This document shows positions 1-9,427 of a DNA stretch of 64,000 nt, piece after piece. The translations under genes were made by a program, and so were the position numbers. Each line of letters opens with the position of its first letter. Position 1 is the stretch's first letter. The notes beneath the pieces are model-generated. The model saw nothing but the letters and a program-made list of their open reading frames with translations. It did not search any database and was not told the origin of the DNA. Where the stretch lies: the NCBI GenBank assembly GCA_963573315.1, contig OY752148.1, positions 1,355,263 through 1,419,262 of the forward strand. The letters are read 5' to 3'. This DNA comes from Entomortierella parvispora (taxonomy: Eukaryota > Mortierellomycota > Mortierellomycetes > Mortierellales > Mortierellaceae).

Positions 1-1
1 C

Positions 2-685
2 AACAGGGACACCCCGATTCTCTATGCAGTCACACGCGACAACAACACGCTCTACGCTTTGGACGCGACCAATCACCTCAAGGTCATTGCAAAGGTGGAC
101 TTGCCTTTCCGCCCCGGCAGCCACACCCTGTCCCTCACACGCTCAAGCTCTGCACTCTACATCACCAGCACTTATCCCTGGATCGTCAGTGTTTACGATG
201 CCAAGACCCTTCGTCTGCTAGGAACCGCCCCAAAAGGCCGCATCGATTTGGATTCACTAGATAACTCATCGGAAGAATCACTCGAAATAGCTAGGATTTA
301 CAACCCCTCTACCGCCATTGCCCACCGTCGCACACGCCTCACCGAAAACATTACTGCAGTAGTTATTGATACCCCCGAGTTGTGTTGCATCTCCCACGAA
401 TTGGTTTGCCACATTTCACCATTTGTGGATGTGGTCTGTGCAGATGCCGGTGAAAGACCATGGCTTTTGGATTTGAAGACGTTACACGCAATGAAGTTGG
501 ATCTCATTGGGGCCAACCATTTTGGATTCAAGTCTGAAGCCTCCAAGATTGTTTTCCGTGAATGGGGCGGCAAAGAGAGAAGATACAAAGTGACCAGGGA
601 CCAACTGTCAAAGTATTTGGACGCGAAGGGCCATCTTTCTACAGAAGCTCCCGCATCCATTTCAGTGGAAGCTTATGAGTATTGA
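2..685 (+). CDS. Truncated gene, 3' end only; possible beta-propeller-like protein
   Basis: An open frame runs in from the left window edge and ends at the TGA at 683-685, giving the last 227 residues. No ATG supports a start at the edge, so the gene begins outside the window. The first 75 residues contain two blade-like stretches (LYAVTRDNNTLYALDATNHL, then LYITSTYPWIVSVYDAKTL) of the kind seen in WD40/PQQ-type propellers. The rest has no motif I recognise. No intron is needed in the visible part. The coding call is strong from frame length and codon texture; the fold is a guess and the function unknown. Confidence 0.65.
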   Translation, partial: NRDTPILYAVTRDNNTLYALDATNHLKVIAKVDLPFRPGSHTLSLTRSSSALYITSTYPWIVSVYDAKTLRLLGTAPKGRIDLDSLDNSSEESLEIARIYNPSTAIAHRRTRLTENITAVVIDTPELCCISHELVCHISPFVDVVCADAGERPWLLDLKTLHAMKLDLIGANHFGFKSEASKIVFREWGGKERRYKVTRDQLSKYLDAKGHLSTEAPASISVEAYEY

Positions 686-1894
686 CTCTGCTAGAGAACA
701 GCGAAAGAGACATCCAAACAATATGACCATAAAAGAAAAATTGCAATCGGATACCATCTTGTAATTGTCCTCGCCTAGAATTTAGTCCTGAGAACCTGAA
801 GTGCGAGGGCCTTGGTCTTGTATGAATCAGGGCAGAGATCAAGCAGGTTTTGGTAATATCTTTGAGATCTCGAGCATAGTCAACATCTGATTGATGAAGA
901 AGGAAGAACACAAGCTGCGTAGTGTCACTCAAGGAGAACGTTCCATGCAGAGGATGAGCTCAGCACCAAGCATTGGATGCAAGTCCAATCCCCGGGACGA
1001 ATGGGTAAATTTTACGTGTGTCAAGAAATAAATCACGTACAGGGCTATTTTTACTGGTCTGTTGCAACTTATGGTGCTTTGGAGGTTGTAAATCGTGGCT
1101 GATCTGAGGAGCAGGCTAGACAAACGGACAGAAGCAATAGAAAGGAACGTGCATTCATGCAATTCCTTGAATGGAACACGACAATGGAAGCCTCGAACGC
1201 TGGCCTTGCCTCTCCCTCCCATCACACCCCAGCAAACTCGAGTTGATGCACGACCACAGCCATGCAGACCACTTGCCCGCCGATTTTGACCAGCCTTCAG
1301 CTTTGCATCTTCACGCGCGTGTAGGCCTTCGGGGTCCACCAATGTGGCAGAGACAACAGGCAAACGGCTTTGGATAAACAGGATTGCACACTGTGTCAGA
1401 GTCCCACTCGTTGCCATCCTCTCGTCCATTTCTGTGGGGACAATAATCGATCCAGATCCAATTGAAAAAGTTGTGTAAGGCTCTCAAAAAAGTAATGACA
1501 TGGACCCAAGAAAAAATGTCTTCTTCCCCGGGCAATGATATCAACCGGGCAAAAACACGTAATATTGTCGCGCCGAAAACGCGCTTTTCCTTGGTGAAAT
1601 GAGATAATTGGAGAACGGGACCTTTTCTTTCAGGTTTCCCTGGCGATGCCTTGGTCCAGTTGAACTTTACCTGATGGGGAAAGTACAATCATTGTCTTCG
1701 ACTTTCTAGTGCGTGAGAATCGTTCGACACTTCCTCTTTGCCTTCTGATACTCTATAGACGCCATCGGCGTTCTTGGTTCAGAAATAGGTATAAATACCC
1801 TCCCCCATCCCCCTCTTTGTAGATCCTCACTCCACCTCACTTTTTCTTTCCCCCTACAACCCAACCCAACCCAACCACTACCAACACCTCCAAC
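686..1894. other. Intergenic, 3' flank plus promoter of C2 gene
   Basis: About 1.2 kb without a credible gene. Short open frames on both strands overlap one another and lack coding texture. The right end holds a TATA box and a C-rich leader (C/A-rich from about 1801 to 1894) for the C2 gene at 1895. Confidence 0.6.
1790..1802 (+). promoter_or_regulatory. TATA box of first C2 gene
   Basis: TATAAATACCCTC lies 105 bp before the ATG at 1895. The identical 13-mer occurs at 3850-3862 before the paralogous gene, which supports it as the core promoter. Confidence 0.7.
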
Positions 1895-2551
1895 ATGTTT
1901 CACCGCCACCACGACGGATCCCTCGAAGTTACCATCCACTCTGCCCATGGCTTGGATGATGTAGAACGTTTTGGAAAGAACGATCCCTACACCCGCATCG
2001 CTTTCGACTTTAAGCACGACAAGAATTTCCAAAAGACCTTTGTGCACAAGAACGGAGGGGAAAACCCCGTCTGGAACCAGACCTTGACCTTAAAGGACCT
2101 CAAGCCCGAATACCACGAACTCTACCTCGAGATTTTGGACGAGGAGACAACCGCCGACGCCCCAATCGCCTTTGCCGCCATCCCCTTGAACCAGGTCTTG
2201 GAATCGCCCAACAACACCTTCTCGGGCAAGTTTGATGTCTACACCCCCAGCGGAAAAACCAAGGGCGAAATCAGCTTGACCATTCGCGCACTCCAGCCTG
2301 ATGAGGATGCTCGCGGTCAGGTTTCTTATGATGGCTCAGAACTGAAGGGTATCTCCCGCATCGACGAGGCTCATCAGAAGCGTGTCAAGTCGTTGAAGAA
2401 CAAGGAAACCGCCGCTGACATTGGTGGCGCTGCTTTGGCAGGATTGGCAGTCCTGGGTGCCGGCTACTTGTTGACCAAGAAGGATGGCGACGAGGACGAG
2501 AAGAAGGAGGCCGAAGAGAAGCTGAGAAACGAGGCTCGCGAGTTTGCTTAA
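1895..2551 (+). CDS. C2-domain protein with C-terminal hydrophobic segment
   Basis: Single-exon gene, 218 aa. Residues about 8-130 form a C2 domain, normally a Ca2+/phospholipid-binding module: LEVTIHSAHGLDDVERFG, then NDPYTRIAF, NPVWNQTL, and the loop LDEETTADAPIAFAAIPL. A conserved linker, KRVKSLKNKETAADIGG (162-178), leads into a small Gly/Ala-rich hydrophobic stretch (about 176-194, GGAALAGLAVLGAGYLL) and a charged Lys/Glu tail. There is no signal peptide, so a cytosolic protein recruited to membranes is likely. The gene at 3965 is a tandem paralogue with the same C2-linker-hydrophobic order. The start is the ATG after a C-rich leader, 105 bp from the TATA box. The C2 call is firm; the ligand and role are not known. 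Confidence 0.88.
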   Translation: MFHRHHDGSLEVTIHSAHGLDDVERFGKNDPYTRIAFDFKHDKNFQKTFVHKNGGENPVWNQTLTLKDLKPEYHELYLEILDEETTADAPIAFAAIPLNQVLESPNNTFSGKFDVYTPSGKTKGEISLTIRALQPDEDARGQVSYDGSELKGISRIDEAHQKRVKSLKNKETAADIGGAALAGLAVLGAGYLLTKKDGDEDEKKEAEEKLRNEAREFA

Positions 2552-3964
2552 GTTCACTCTGCATAGACTAACACACCTCCATGTATATATTCCCCCTCCA
2601 TAACTACAAAAAAAGATCGTATCTACTCTCTGTTTAACACAGGTGCTCGTTTCCCTCGGGATTGAATGTAGCCTGCTGTTGTAATGTACGACCGTACAGA
2701 ATCAAATAAATTATAAAAGAAAGAAAAAGATCCCGCTAAAAGAGAAAAAAGGGTGGGAGAGAAAAAAAATCGTCGATTTCTTCTGGACTGGGTGCATCGA
2801 TTGTAACAGGTTCCCTGCATGCGCTTGAAAAGCGCGTCTTCGACCTCCCTCCAGCCTCAGGCAAAGTGCGCCCGCCATTCATGCTGACTTTTGATTGGCG
2901 TGAACGCACGCCACCGTCCTCTCTTTGTCCTTCTCCCTCCCCCCCTGTCCTGCATGAGAGAACAACAGCAAGCGCAGGCAAGGTCGATGGGGGCAAGCAA
3001 AGCGACTTGTCATCAAAACGCAGCCAAAAGAGTAGAGAGATCTTAAGGCAGGTCCTTCAACCGTGTGAGTTTTTTTTTTTTACTTTTGCTGCATGTCTGT
3101 CTGCAACAATTGGCACTAGAAAACTACGCGAAAGAGAGACAGGTTCCAGCAGCAGACATGGGTGAGAATCTCTTGTTGCCCTGTTGTCTGAATGGACATG
3201 CTGCATCCCCATGGTCGCAGCACATTCACTGCTCCTGTCCTGAAATCAAGTTTAAAAATAGATCAACAGGCTATGACGACGGAATCAAGGTCCCGTTCCT
3301 AGAATCTCTTGCCCACTCTCTCGATACGATTGGCAAACGCGATCCAACTGGCCCTGGGACCCATGGTCTTGTTTGATGAACCGATTATCTTGACAGCCTT
3401 CTGGAATTGGTGTCTCACAGCAGCTGTGAGCCCAGACGAGATGTGGTCTTCTGGAATAGACAAACAGGCTTGTAAAAAGCCAACCCATCGTCAGTGGGTG
3501 GCTGTTGCTTGCATGTGCCACACAATCCTTTCCTTGCCTTGCTTGCTCGCTTGGCTAATTCACTGGGAGGATCAGAGCGAGCGGTGTACATGTACAATTT
3601 GTACGTATTACCTCTGGGAGATCCGTTTGAGGCTATTGGACACCATCGGGTGCGAGTTTCTTCCGCGTCCTGAAAGAAAATAGACAGACATGATCCTCTG
3701 GACCTTATTCCATTGCACGCTGAACTGTCTGGGGGATTTCTTCCCCAAGGGTCGACAGAAAGAAATTGCCGTTGTTCCATCCCAGTAAGAAACAGTAATC
3801 TTTTTTGCACTCCCCAGTTCCAGCACCCCCCCCCCCTTTTTTTTTGTCATATAAATACCCTCGATGGGATCGGTCCTTCTCCAACATTTTTTTTCTCAAG
3901 CCTCTCTACACACAGCCATCTTTCCCACACCCCTCCTCAACCCCTATCCACACATCCAACGAAA
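2552..3964. other. Intergenic between the two C2 paralogues
   Basis: Holds the 3' flank of the first C2 gene (AATAAA near 2704), a T tract at about 3069-3081, and the promoter of the second gene with a C run and T run at 3827-3845 just before its TATA box. No convincing gene was seen on either strand. Confidence 0.6.
3850..3862 (+). promoter_or_regulatory. TATA box of second C2 gene
   Basis: TATAAATACCCTC, identical to 1790-1802, lies 115 bp before the ATG at 3965. A CT-rich leader follows. Confidence 0.7.
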
Positions 3965-5124
3965 ATGATGCTCGGTCAACAATCCCAAGGTGCCTCGCTC
4001 GCCATCACTGCTCACCACGCCAACGATTTGCAGAATGTCGAGGTAAAATAACGCGACAAAGATGACGCGTATTGTGTCAAAAGCGCTTCTAGCATCTTTA
4101 CTCTCTTTACTGTGGCTACCATCTGTCTCTACCTTTCATCCTTTCATCCTTCTGATCTTCATTCTTCTGTCCTCCCTGTGCAATACAACCGTACAACCAT
4201 ACAACCATAAATGATAAAATCTAGACTTTTGGCAAGCAGGATCCCTACTTCCAGTTCAGTCTGGATGTTACCAACCCCAAATCCTTCCAAAAGTCCTTTG
4301 TCCACAAGGATGCCGGCAAGAACCCAGTCTGGAACCAATCCTTCAACATTCCTTTGAATCACGAGCCCGAGTTGTTTGTCGAGATTATGGACCAGGATAC
4401 TACCGTCGATGCTGTTATTGGCTTTGCCGCTATTCCCTTGGCCCAGGTGTACAATGCACCCGGTGCCACGTTCTTTGGTGTCTTTGATCTCTTTACTACG
4501 GGACTGAAGCAGGTTGGACAAGTCACCTTGACTCTCGCTGCTCAGAACATTCCCGGCTCAAGCCCAGGTTATGGTGTGCAAGGTGCTTCGCCCATTCGAG
4601 GTGAATCGCGCATCAATGAGATCCACCAGAAGCGTGTCAAGTCGATCAAATCCAAGGAGACTGCTGCCGAGGTCGGTGTGGCCGCCTTGGGTGGTCTCTT
4701 CGCCGTCGGTGCCGGTCTCTTGGCCAACAAGATTGTGCAAGACGGAAACAAAAAGGAGCAGGCTCGAAAGGAGCACGAGGCTGAGGCTGAGGTGGAGCGT
4801 GAACAGTTGGAGTCAGAGAAGAAGGCGTTGGAAGAACAACGCTCGACCTACGAGAGAACCCATTCTGAGGACCAGGCCAAGCTCGAGCGTGAACAAGAGG
4901 CACTCCGAATCCAACAAAAGTTCAACTCTTCCTCTTCCCGGGAAGAGCACCATAGCGAGCACCATCACCACAGCAAACACCACGGCAGCTGGAACGCGAC
5001 TGCAACGTACACGGTGGGAGAGAAAGTCACCTATCAGGGCCGTGAATTTGTTTGCCTCCAAGGACATACTTCCAACCCCACTTGGGAGCCCACTCAGGCC
5101 CACTCCTTGTGGCGCGCTGATTAA
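3965..5124 (+). CDS. C2-domain / coiled-coil / chitin-binding CBM5 fusion protein
   Basis: Two exons, 3965-4042 and 4225-5124 (intron GTAAAA..CTAG, phase 0), 325 aa. Residues about 8-130 are a C2 domain (NDLQNVETFGKQDPYFQFSL, NPVWNQSF, MDQDTTVDAVIGFAAIPL). The linker KRVKSIKSKETAAEVG begins at residue 162, as in the neighbour at 1895, and leads into a Gly/Ala-rich hydrophobic segment (175-193). A charged Glu/Lys/Gln coiled coil (about 200-259) and a His-rich hinge (268-279) follow. Residues 280-325 read as a CBM5/12 chitin-binding module: W282, ATYTVGEKVTYQGREFVC, GHTSNPTWEP, final LWRAD. There is no signal peptide although CBM5 modules are usually extracellular. An origin by duplication of the upstream gene plus gain of the tail is inferred. 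A second ATG follows the first directly. Confidence 0.87.
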
Positions 5125-5647
5125 CTGACCTCTCCTGTCCTCAATGACCCATGTGCTTGACCACAAAAAAAAGAAAAAAAATAAGGAGAGAGACTTGTAA
5201 ATACTTTTCTGGCGACAATAGCCAACAATCTCTTTGAATAAAATGGGTAACAGCATGCAAGAACGATCAACCAGAGAGGAGCTGCCCTCCCTGCGCTTTT
5301 TGAGGTGCACACGGTCTTGGTGATGCTTACCTAGCAGGGATAAAGCGATTCTGCAATAATAATGTTAACATCAAGGAGAGACGCAGAGTTAAGTTTCGGA
5401 GTCGAGTGGTGTTTTGGTTTTTTGTTCAACGTCGAGAGCAAAAAGGTCCGACTCATGTTCAGCAGCCAATGCAGGGATGATATTTTGTGGGCAAAGGGGC
5501 AGGAACGGAGTACAATGCTGCTCAATGTTCACGTTCATGAACACGAAAGTCAAATTGCTTTTTTTTTTTTTCTTCTTTAACCTCCCTTTCAAGCTATCCC
5601 TCTTCTCTACCTTTCTCCTCTTTCTTCTCCTTTCCTTTCAAGACTCC
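5125..5647. other. Intergenic; promoter of FAD monooxygenase
   Basis: Contains the 3' flank of the C2-CBM5 gene and, from about 5560, a long T run followed by a CT-rich leader reaching the ATG at 5648. No gene or RNA was recognised. Confidence 0.6.
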
Positions 5648-7073
5648 ATGATCTCGCACTCCTCATCCCTCCCCGTTCTCGTCATAGGTGGAGGTCTCGG
5701 GGGCCTTACCATGGCCATCCTTCTCGAACGCGCCGGTCTAAGCTACCTTGTTTTGGAAAAGAGCTTGGACGTCCAAGCCCTTGGTAGTGCCACCAATCTT
5801 GCTCCCAACATCCAACCACTCTTTGAACAACTGGGACTCTTTGAGAAACTCGAGGAAATCTCAAAGCCTTCGAGCAAGGTCGACATCTTCAACGAGCAAA
5901 TGGAACAAATAGGCGGGATCAACTATGACGAATACCTGCCAAAGTACGCAACCCGATATGTAAAGGCGTGTTGCATCTTTCTTTCTTTCTTTTTGTTGCT
6001 AACATGGTCTTTGTCTGCTAGATGTGGATATGTATCGCGTACTATGGCGAGACCCGACCTCCATAAGCTATTACTGGACCAGGTCCCGGCAGCCAAGATA
6101 CTGTTCGGGAAAAAAATCACTCGGATTGAACAAGATTCCGAAAAGGTGACGGTTCATTGCGGCGACGGCTGCAGGTACGAGGGCACCCTATTAATAGGAT
6201 CGGATGGCGCGTACAGCAAGGTGCGCAAAAGTCTGTACGAACAGATGGAGGCTCGTGGAGCAAAAGTTCCAAGGGCCGATACCCAAAACTTGACAGCTTG
6301 GCACAGGAGTATCCTAGGGATCACCAATCCTCTCGATCCAGAGCGCTACCCTGTTGTCAAGGAGCCAGGAACAAAATATATCTCTGTGATTGGGGAGAAC
6401 AAACCGAATACGGTAAGGAAGGACGTGCTACGCATTTGAAAACGGTCAGCAAGAATGATCTAGGGATACTGAATGGATGATTTTTTTGCACCCTCCACGA
6501 AAATAGTGGCGTTGTTGGACCATACCCGGCAACCGGATCTGCTGGAGAATTGACCATCACATCGCATCCTCTGCTGACCCAGGCTCTTTTCGGATGGCGT
6601 TCCCAGACAAAAATGCTCTGACAGTCGCCATGAATGATCCAAACAGCAAGGCCGAATGGGGCACAGGGGAATCCATCAAAGCCATCCCGGAGTCGTGGAG
6701 ATCATTTCCAATCCCAGTTGGAGGTACCATGGGTGATCTAGTGGACATGACTCCGCTCGGAGTCATTTCCAAAGTTGTGCTGGAAGAGAAGCTGTACAAG
6801 ACATGGTTCCATAAACGAGTCGTCTTGATGGGTGACGCCTGCCACAAGATGCTTCCAAACTCGGGGCGTGGTGCTGTCAACGCCATGTTGGATGCCATTG
6901 TTTTAGCGAACGCGCTGTATGACCATCAGGTGGCCCATGACCAAAGCCTCGGGAATCTCAGAGCGACATTTGAACAGTACTACAATGAGCGATATCCTCA
7001 AGCCGTTGCAGAACTTGAACGAAGCAAGCGTATGGCGCGTGTCGTGGCCGGTCAGGTAATTGGGCGCCTGTAG
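5648..7073 (+). CDS. FAD-dependent monooxygenase (aromatic-ring hydroxylase type)
   Basis: Proposed exons 5648-5967, 6022-6412 and 6507-7073, 425 aa. The N-terminal Rossmann motif is VLVIGGGLGGLTMAILLERA followed by an acidic-ended strand (YLVLEK). The second FAD motif is LLIGSDGAYSKVRK and the GD motif is KRVVLMGDACHKMLPNSGRG, so FAD binding looks intact. The family (PHBH fold) uses NAD(P)H and O2 to hydroxylate small, often aromatic, substrates; the substrate here is unknown. Intron 2 is canonical (GTAAGG..ATAG). Intron 1 is clear from its CTAAC branch site and CTAG acceptor at 6021, but the strong-looking donor at 5960 (GTAAAG) breaks the frame. An in-frame join needs the weaker GTGTTG at 5968, so that junction is uncertain. 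No biosynthetic cluster is evident nearby. Confidence 0.85.
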
Positions 7074-8212
7074 TTCTTTTTTGTTTGTTTGTTTCGAGAG
7101 CGCCTGTAGTCAACTGTGATCTTGCCGAACATTGCGCATGTGCAGATTAGAGAGGGGCGATCTTGACGGGCAATTTTTCTTTATATTCAAAACAATAGAC
7201 CAGATTCGACACCATGGTGCGTAAGGTTTTTCTTGCTCTCCTTCCAAAGTCGTTTCAAGACAACAGCTACGCTGCCATGCTTCGTTATCGGCCTCAGCTG
7301 AAATATCTCCCTCAGATTCAAGACCGCGGTCAACATCTCGCTCTCTCTCCAAAATCCTCTGACTCTAATTACCCTCGCTGGAAATAGAGAGCCAGGGTCA
7401 GGGAAACAATTTGAGTCTTCATCATACTCTCCATAGTTCCATACCTCAAGAAATTACTGAATATAACCAATATCATAGCAAGTATCTAGAGGTGGCTTCA
7501 AAAATCCAAGAGAAAACAAAGGGCTGTAAGCACAAAAAAGAGGGTTTCTGCAATTGCAGTCAGGACTCTTTTCGCTCCATCCATCTTTCTTCTCTTTTCT
7601 TCCTCGCATTTTCTCTTTCTCTCTTCTACATCACTGACCATTATCTTCATCGCAATCACATCTGTGTATCTACTCACATCTCTCTCACACACCATTACCC
7701 CCAACTAATATGCCCTCTCTACTACTCGCACATACGTACCAACACGGCCTCTCCATCTCATTCTATTTCCGCTCATCCCTCTACCCTCTCGCCCTCTTCC
7801 TGTCTTTCTCTCTGTCACGCTTTCCTTCTCCTTCTGTTTGTTCCTCTTTACGATTCTCTCTTTATCTATCCCTCCCTATCGACTCTCTGTTATTCTCTTT
7901 TCAATCCGGCCGTATCTGTTTTTTCCTCTCATTTTCTGCAGTTTTTTAGTGATTTTTTTTTCTTTTTTTTATTTTTGCAACAGCAATTATTCGCCTTGAC
8001 AGGTCTTTTTTTTTTTTCCGGAAAGTGCTCCTTCATGAGCGTGGCGTCCGAAGTCCAAGTTAATGCCATTTAGTGGCCTTTTTTTTTTGCATTTTTTTCC
8101 ATTTTTTTGCATATTTTTTTAGGGTTTTTTTCTCTTCCAAAATGGACGAAATTTCGATAATGAGTCATGGTTATATAAGCCACCGAAAAAATTTACTTTC
8201 AACAACAAAAAA
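7074..8212. other. Intergenic, pyrimidine-rich
   Basis: A strongly CT-rich plus strand (about 7560-7960) is followed by T runs to about 8120. A 220-codon open frame here is low-complexity and starts at TTG, so it is not called. TATATAAG at about 8171-8178 lies some 40 bp before the tRNA gene and may help position Pol III. Confidence 0.5.
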
Positions 8213-8285
8213 GGGGATCTAGCTCAAATGGTAGAGCGCTCGCTTAGCATGCGAGAGGCACTGGGATCGATGCCCAGGTTCTCCA
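8213..8285 (+). tRNA. trnA-AGC: tRNA-Ala (anticodon AGC)
   Basis: A 73-nt intronless cloverleaf. The acceptor stem is 8213-8219 with 8278-8284 and the discriminator is A8285. The D arm is GCTC/GAGC, the anticodon stem CTCGC/GCGAG encloses loop TTAGCAT (AGC, read as IGC after editing), and the T arm CTGGG/CCCAG encloses ATCGATG. The acceptor has the G3:U70 wobble pair that is the identity element for alanyl-tRNA synthetase. It also has a U6-U67 mismatch. Internal A box (TAGCTCAAATGGTAGAGC) and B box (GGATCGATGCC) are present. TTCTTTT right after the gene is the likely Pol III stop. Confidence 0.95.
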
Positions 8286-9427
8286 ATTCTTTTGTCCCTG
8301 TGCAAAAGTATAAGATGCGTTTTTTTTTTTTTTTTTTTTTTGGCTTCGTGTCCAGTGTACTGTAAGGCTGCGCGCTGTAACGACGAAAACGTTGGGCAGG
8401 AGTGACGAGCGAAGAGATGCTTGTCTAGGGGTGTTTAGCGACCTTCCAGAACAAATTTCCAATAATTGTGCCGAGGAAGGTTGGTCAGGTGTGTGTAACC
8501 AAGCCAAACATGCACCGTTTCTCTTATACAGAATGGACTACGAACGGGGCCAGATATAAAAGAGTTTGAACAAACCATATGTTTAGTGTCAAGAAGAGAG
8601 TTGAGGCAAGATCCTTCGCATTGTCCGACAGGAAGGGACTGACCGAAGCAGTAATGTTCTCGAAAACAACTGTGCTATGCCTCGCTCCTTTCTCGACACT
8701 TGGCAGGAGAGGTCGCACTCTGGCAAAGTATTGTATCAGAGAATGAATGCAAGCGGCTACGGCAGTATTCTTATCAACCCTTATAGTTTCTGGCAGCTCA
8801 ATTAGGCCGAGTGCGGGGAGGGAGGGGGGGGGGGGAGACCGCAACCGCGAGAGCAAACGACACTCCACGCCAGAGTAGAGTTTGGGCGGTCATGCGTCAA
8901 AGACTGGCGAGTCGGAGGAAAGATAGCAAATGCGAAATACATGTTTGTCTTTCCTTCAGTACCACTTGAAGGGTTGAAGAAACAAAAAAGTAGTGGAGTA
9001 ACAGATCAATGAAGGGGGGAGGACGAGAAGGTCTGCAAGCCTGACCACTGGCGCTTGAAGGCGCGTTCTCTGTTGTCCAGAACCCACCAGACTGCCCAGA
9101 GGCAGAGACGACAGGGTGCAGTGCATGAGCGGAGAGGGTGCAGACATCGGCACTAATGTACTACTGTGTGTCATGGATGTTTGTCTCTGTGCTCACGGCG
9201 CGTGTGTGTGTGCCTCATGTGTTTCCACTCTCTGTGTCCTTTCCAAGGCTGTGATGTGGTGGTGATGCGCTTTGTCTGTTTGTTTGTTCGCAAGGTCATT
9301 GCTTGGCCGATAAAAGCTGGTTCGTCCTTCTTTCTTCCTCTTTTCCCTTTTCCCCTGTTATCCACCCTCTCTTCCTTTCATCCTCCTACTCCTAATCTTC
9401 ACCAACGAACCCACTGTAGACTACACC
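8286..9427. other. Intergenic; promoter of GS-like gene
   Basis: Includes a T run of about 22 nt at 8319-8341, a G run at about 8826-8836, and GATAAAAG near 9310 with a CT-rich leader before the ATG at 9428. A 114-codon minus-strand frame (8524-8868) lacks any recognisable motif and was not called. Confidence 0.5.

Noticed and set aside
7411-8073. 220-codon plus-strand open frame
   Set aside because: Begins at TTG, lies in a CT-rich tract and is low-complexity Ser/Leu/Phe; composition alone keeps it open.
8524-8868. 114-codon minus-strand frame
   Set aside because: No motif, no promoter or splice context, and it contains a run from a homopolymer G tract (Pro-Pro-Pro).
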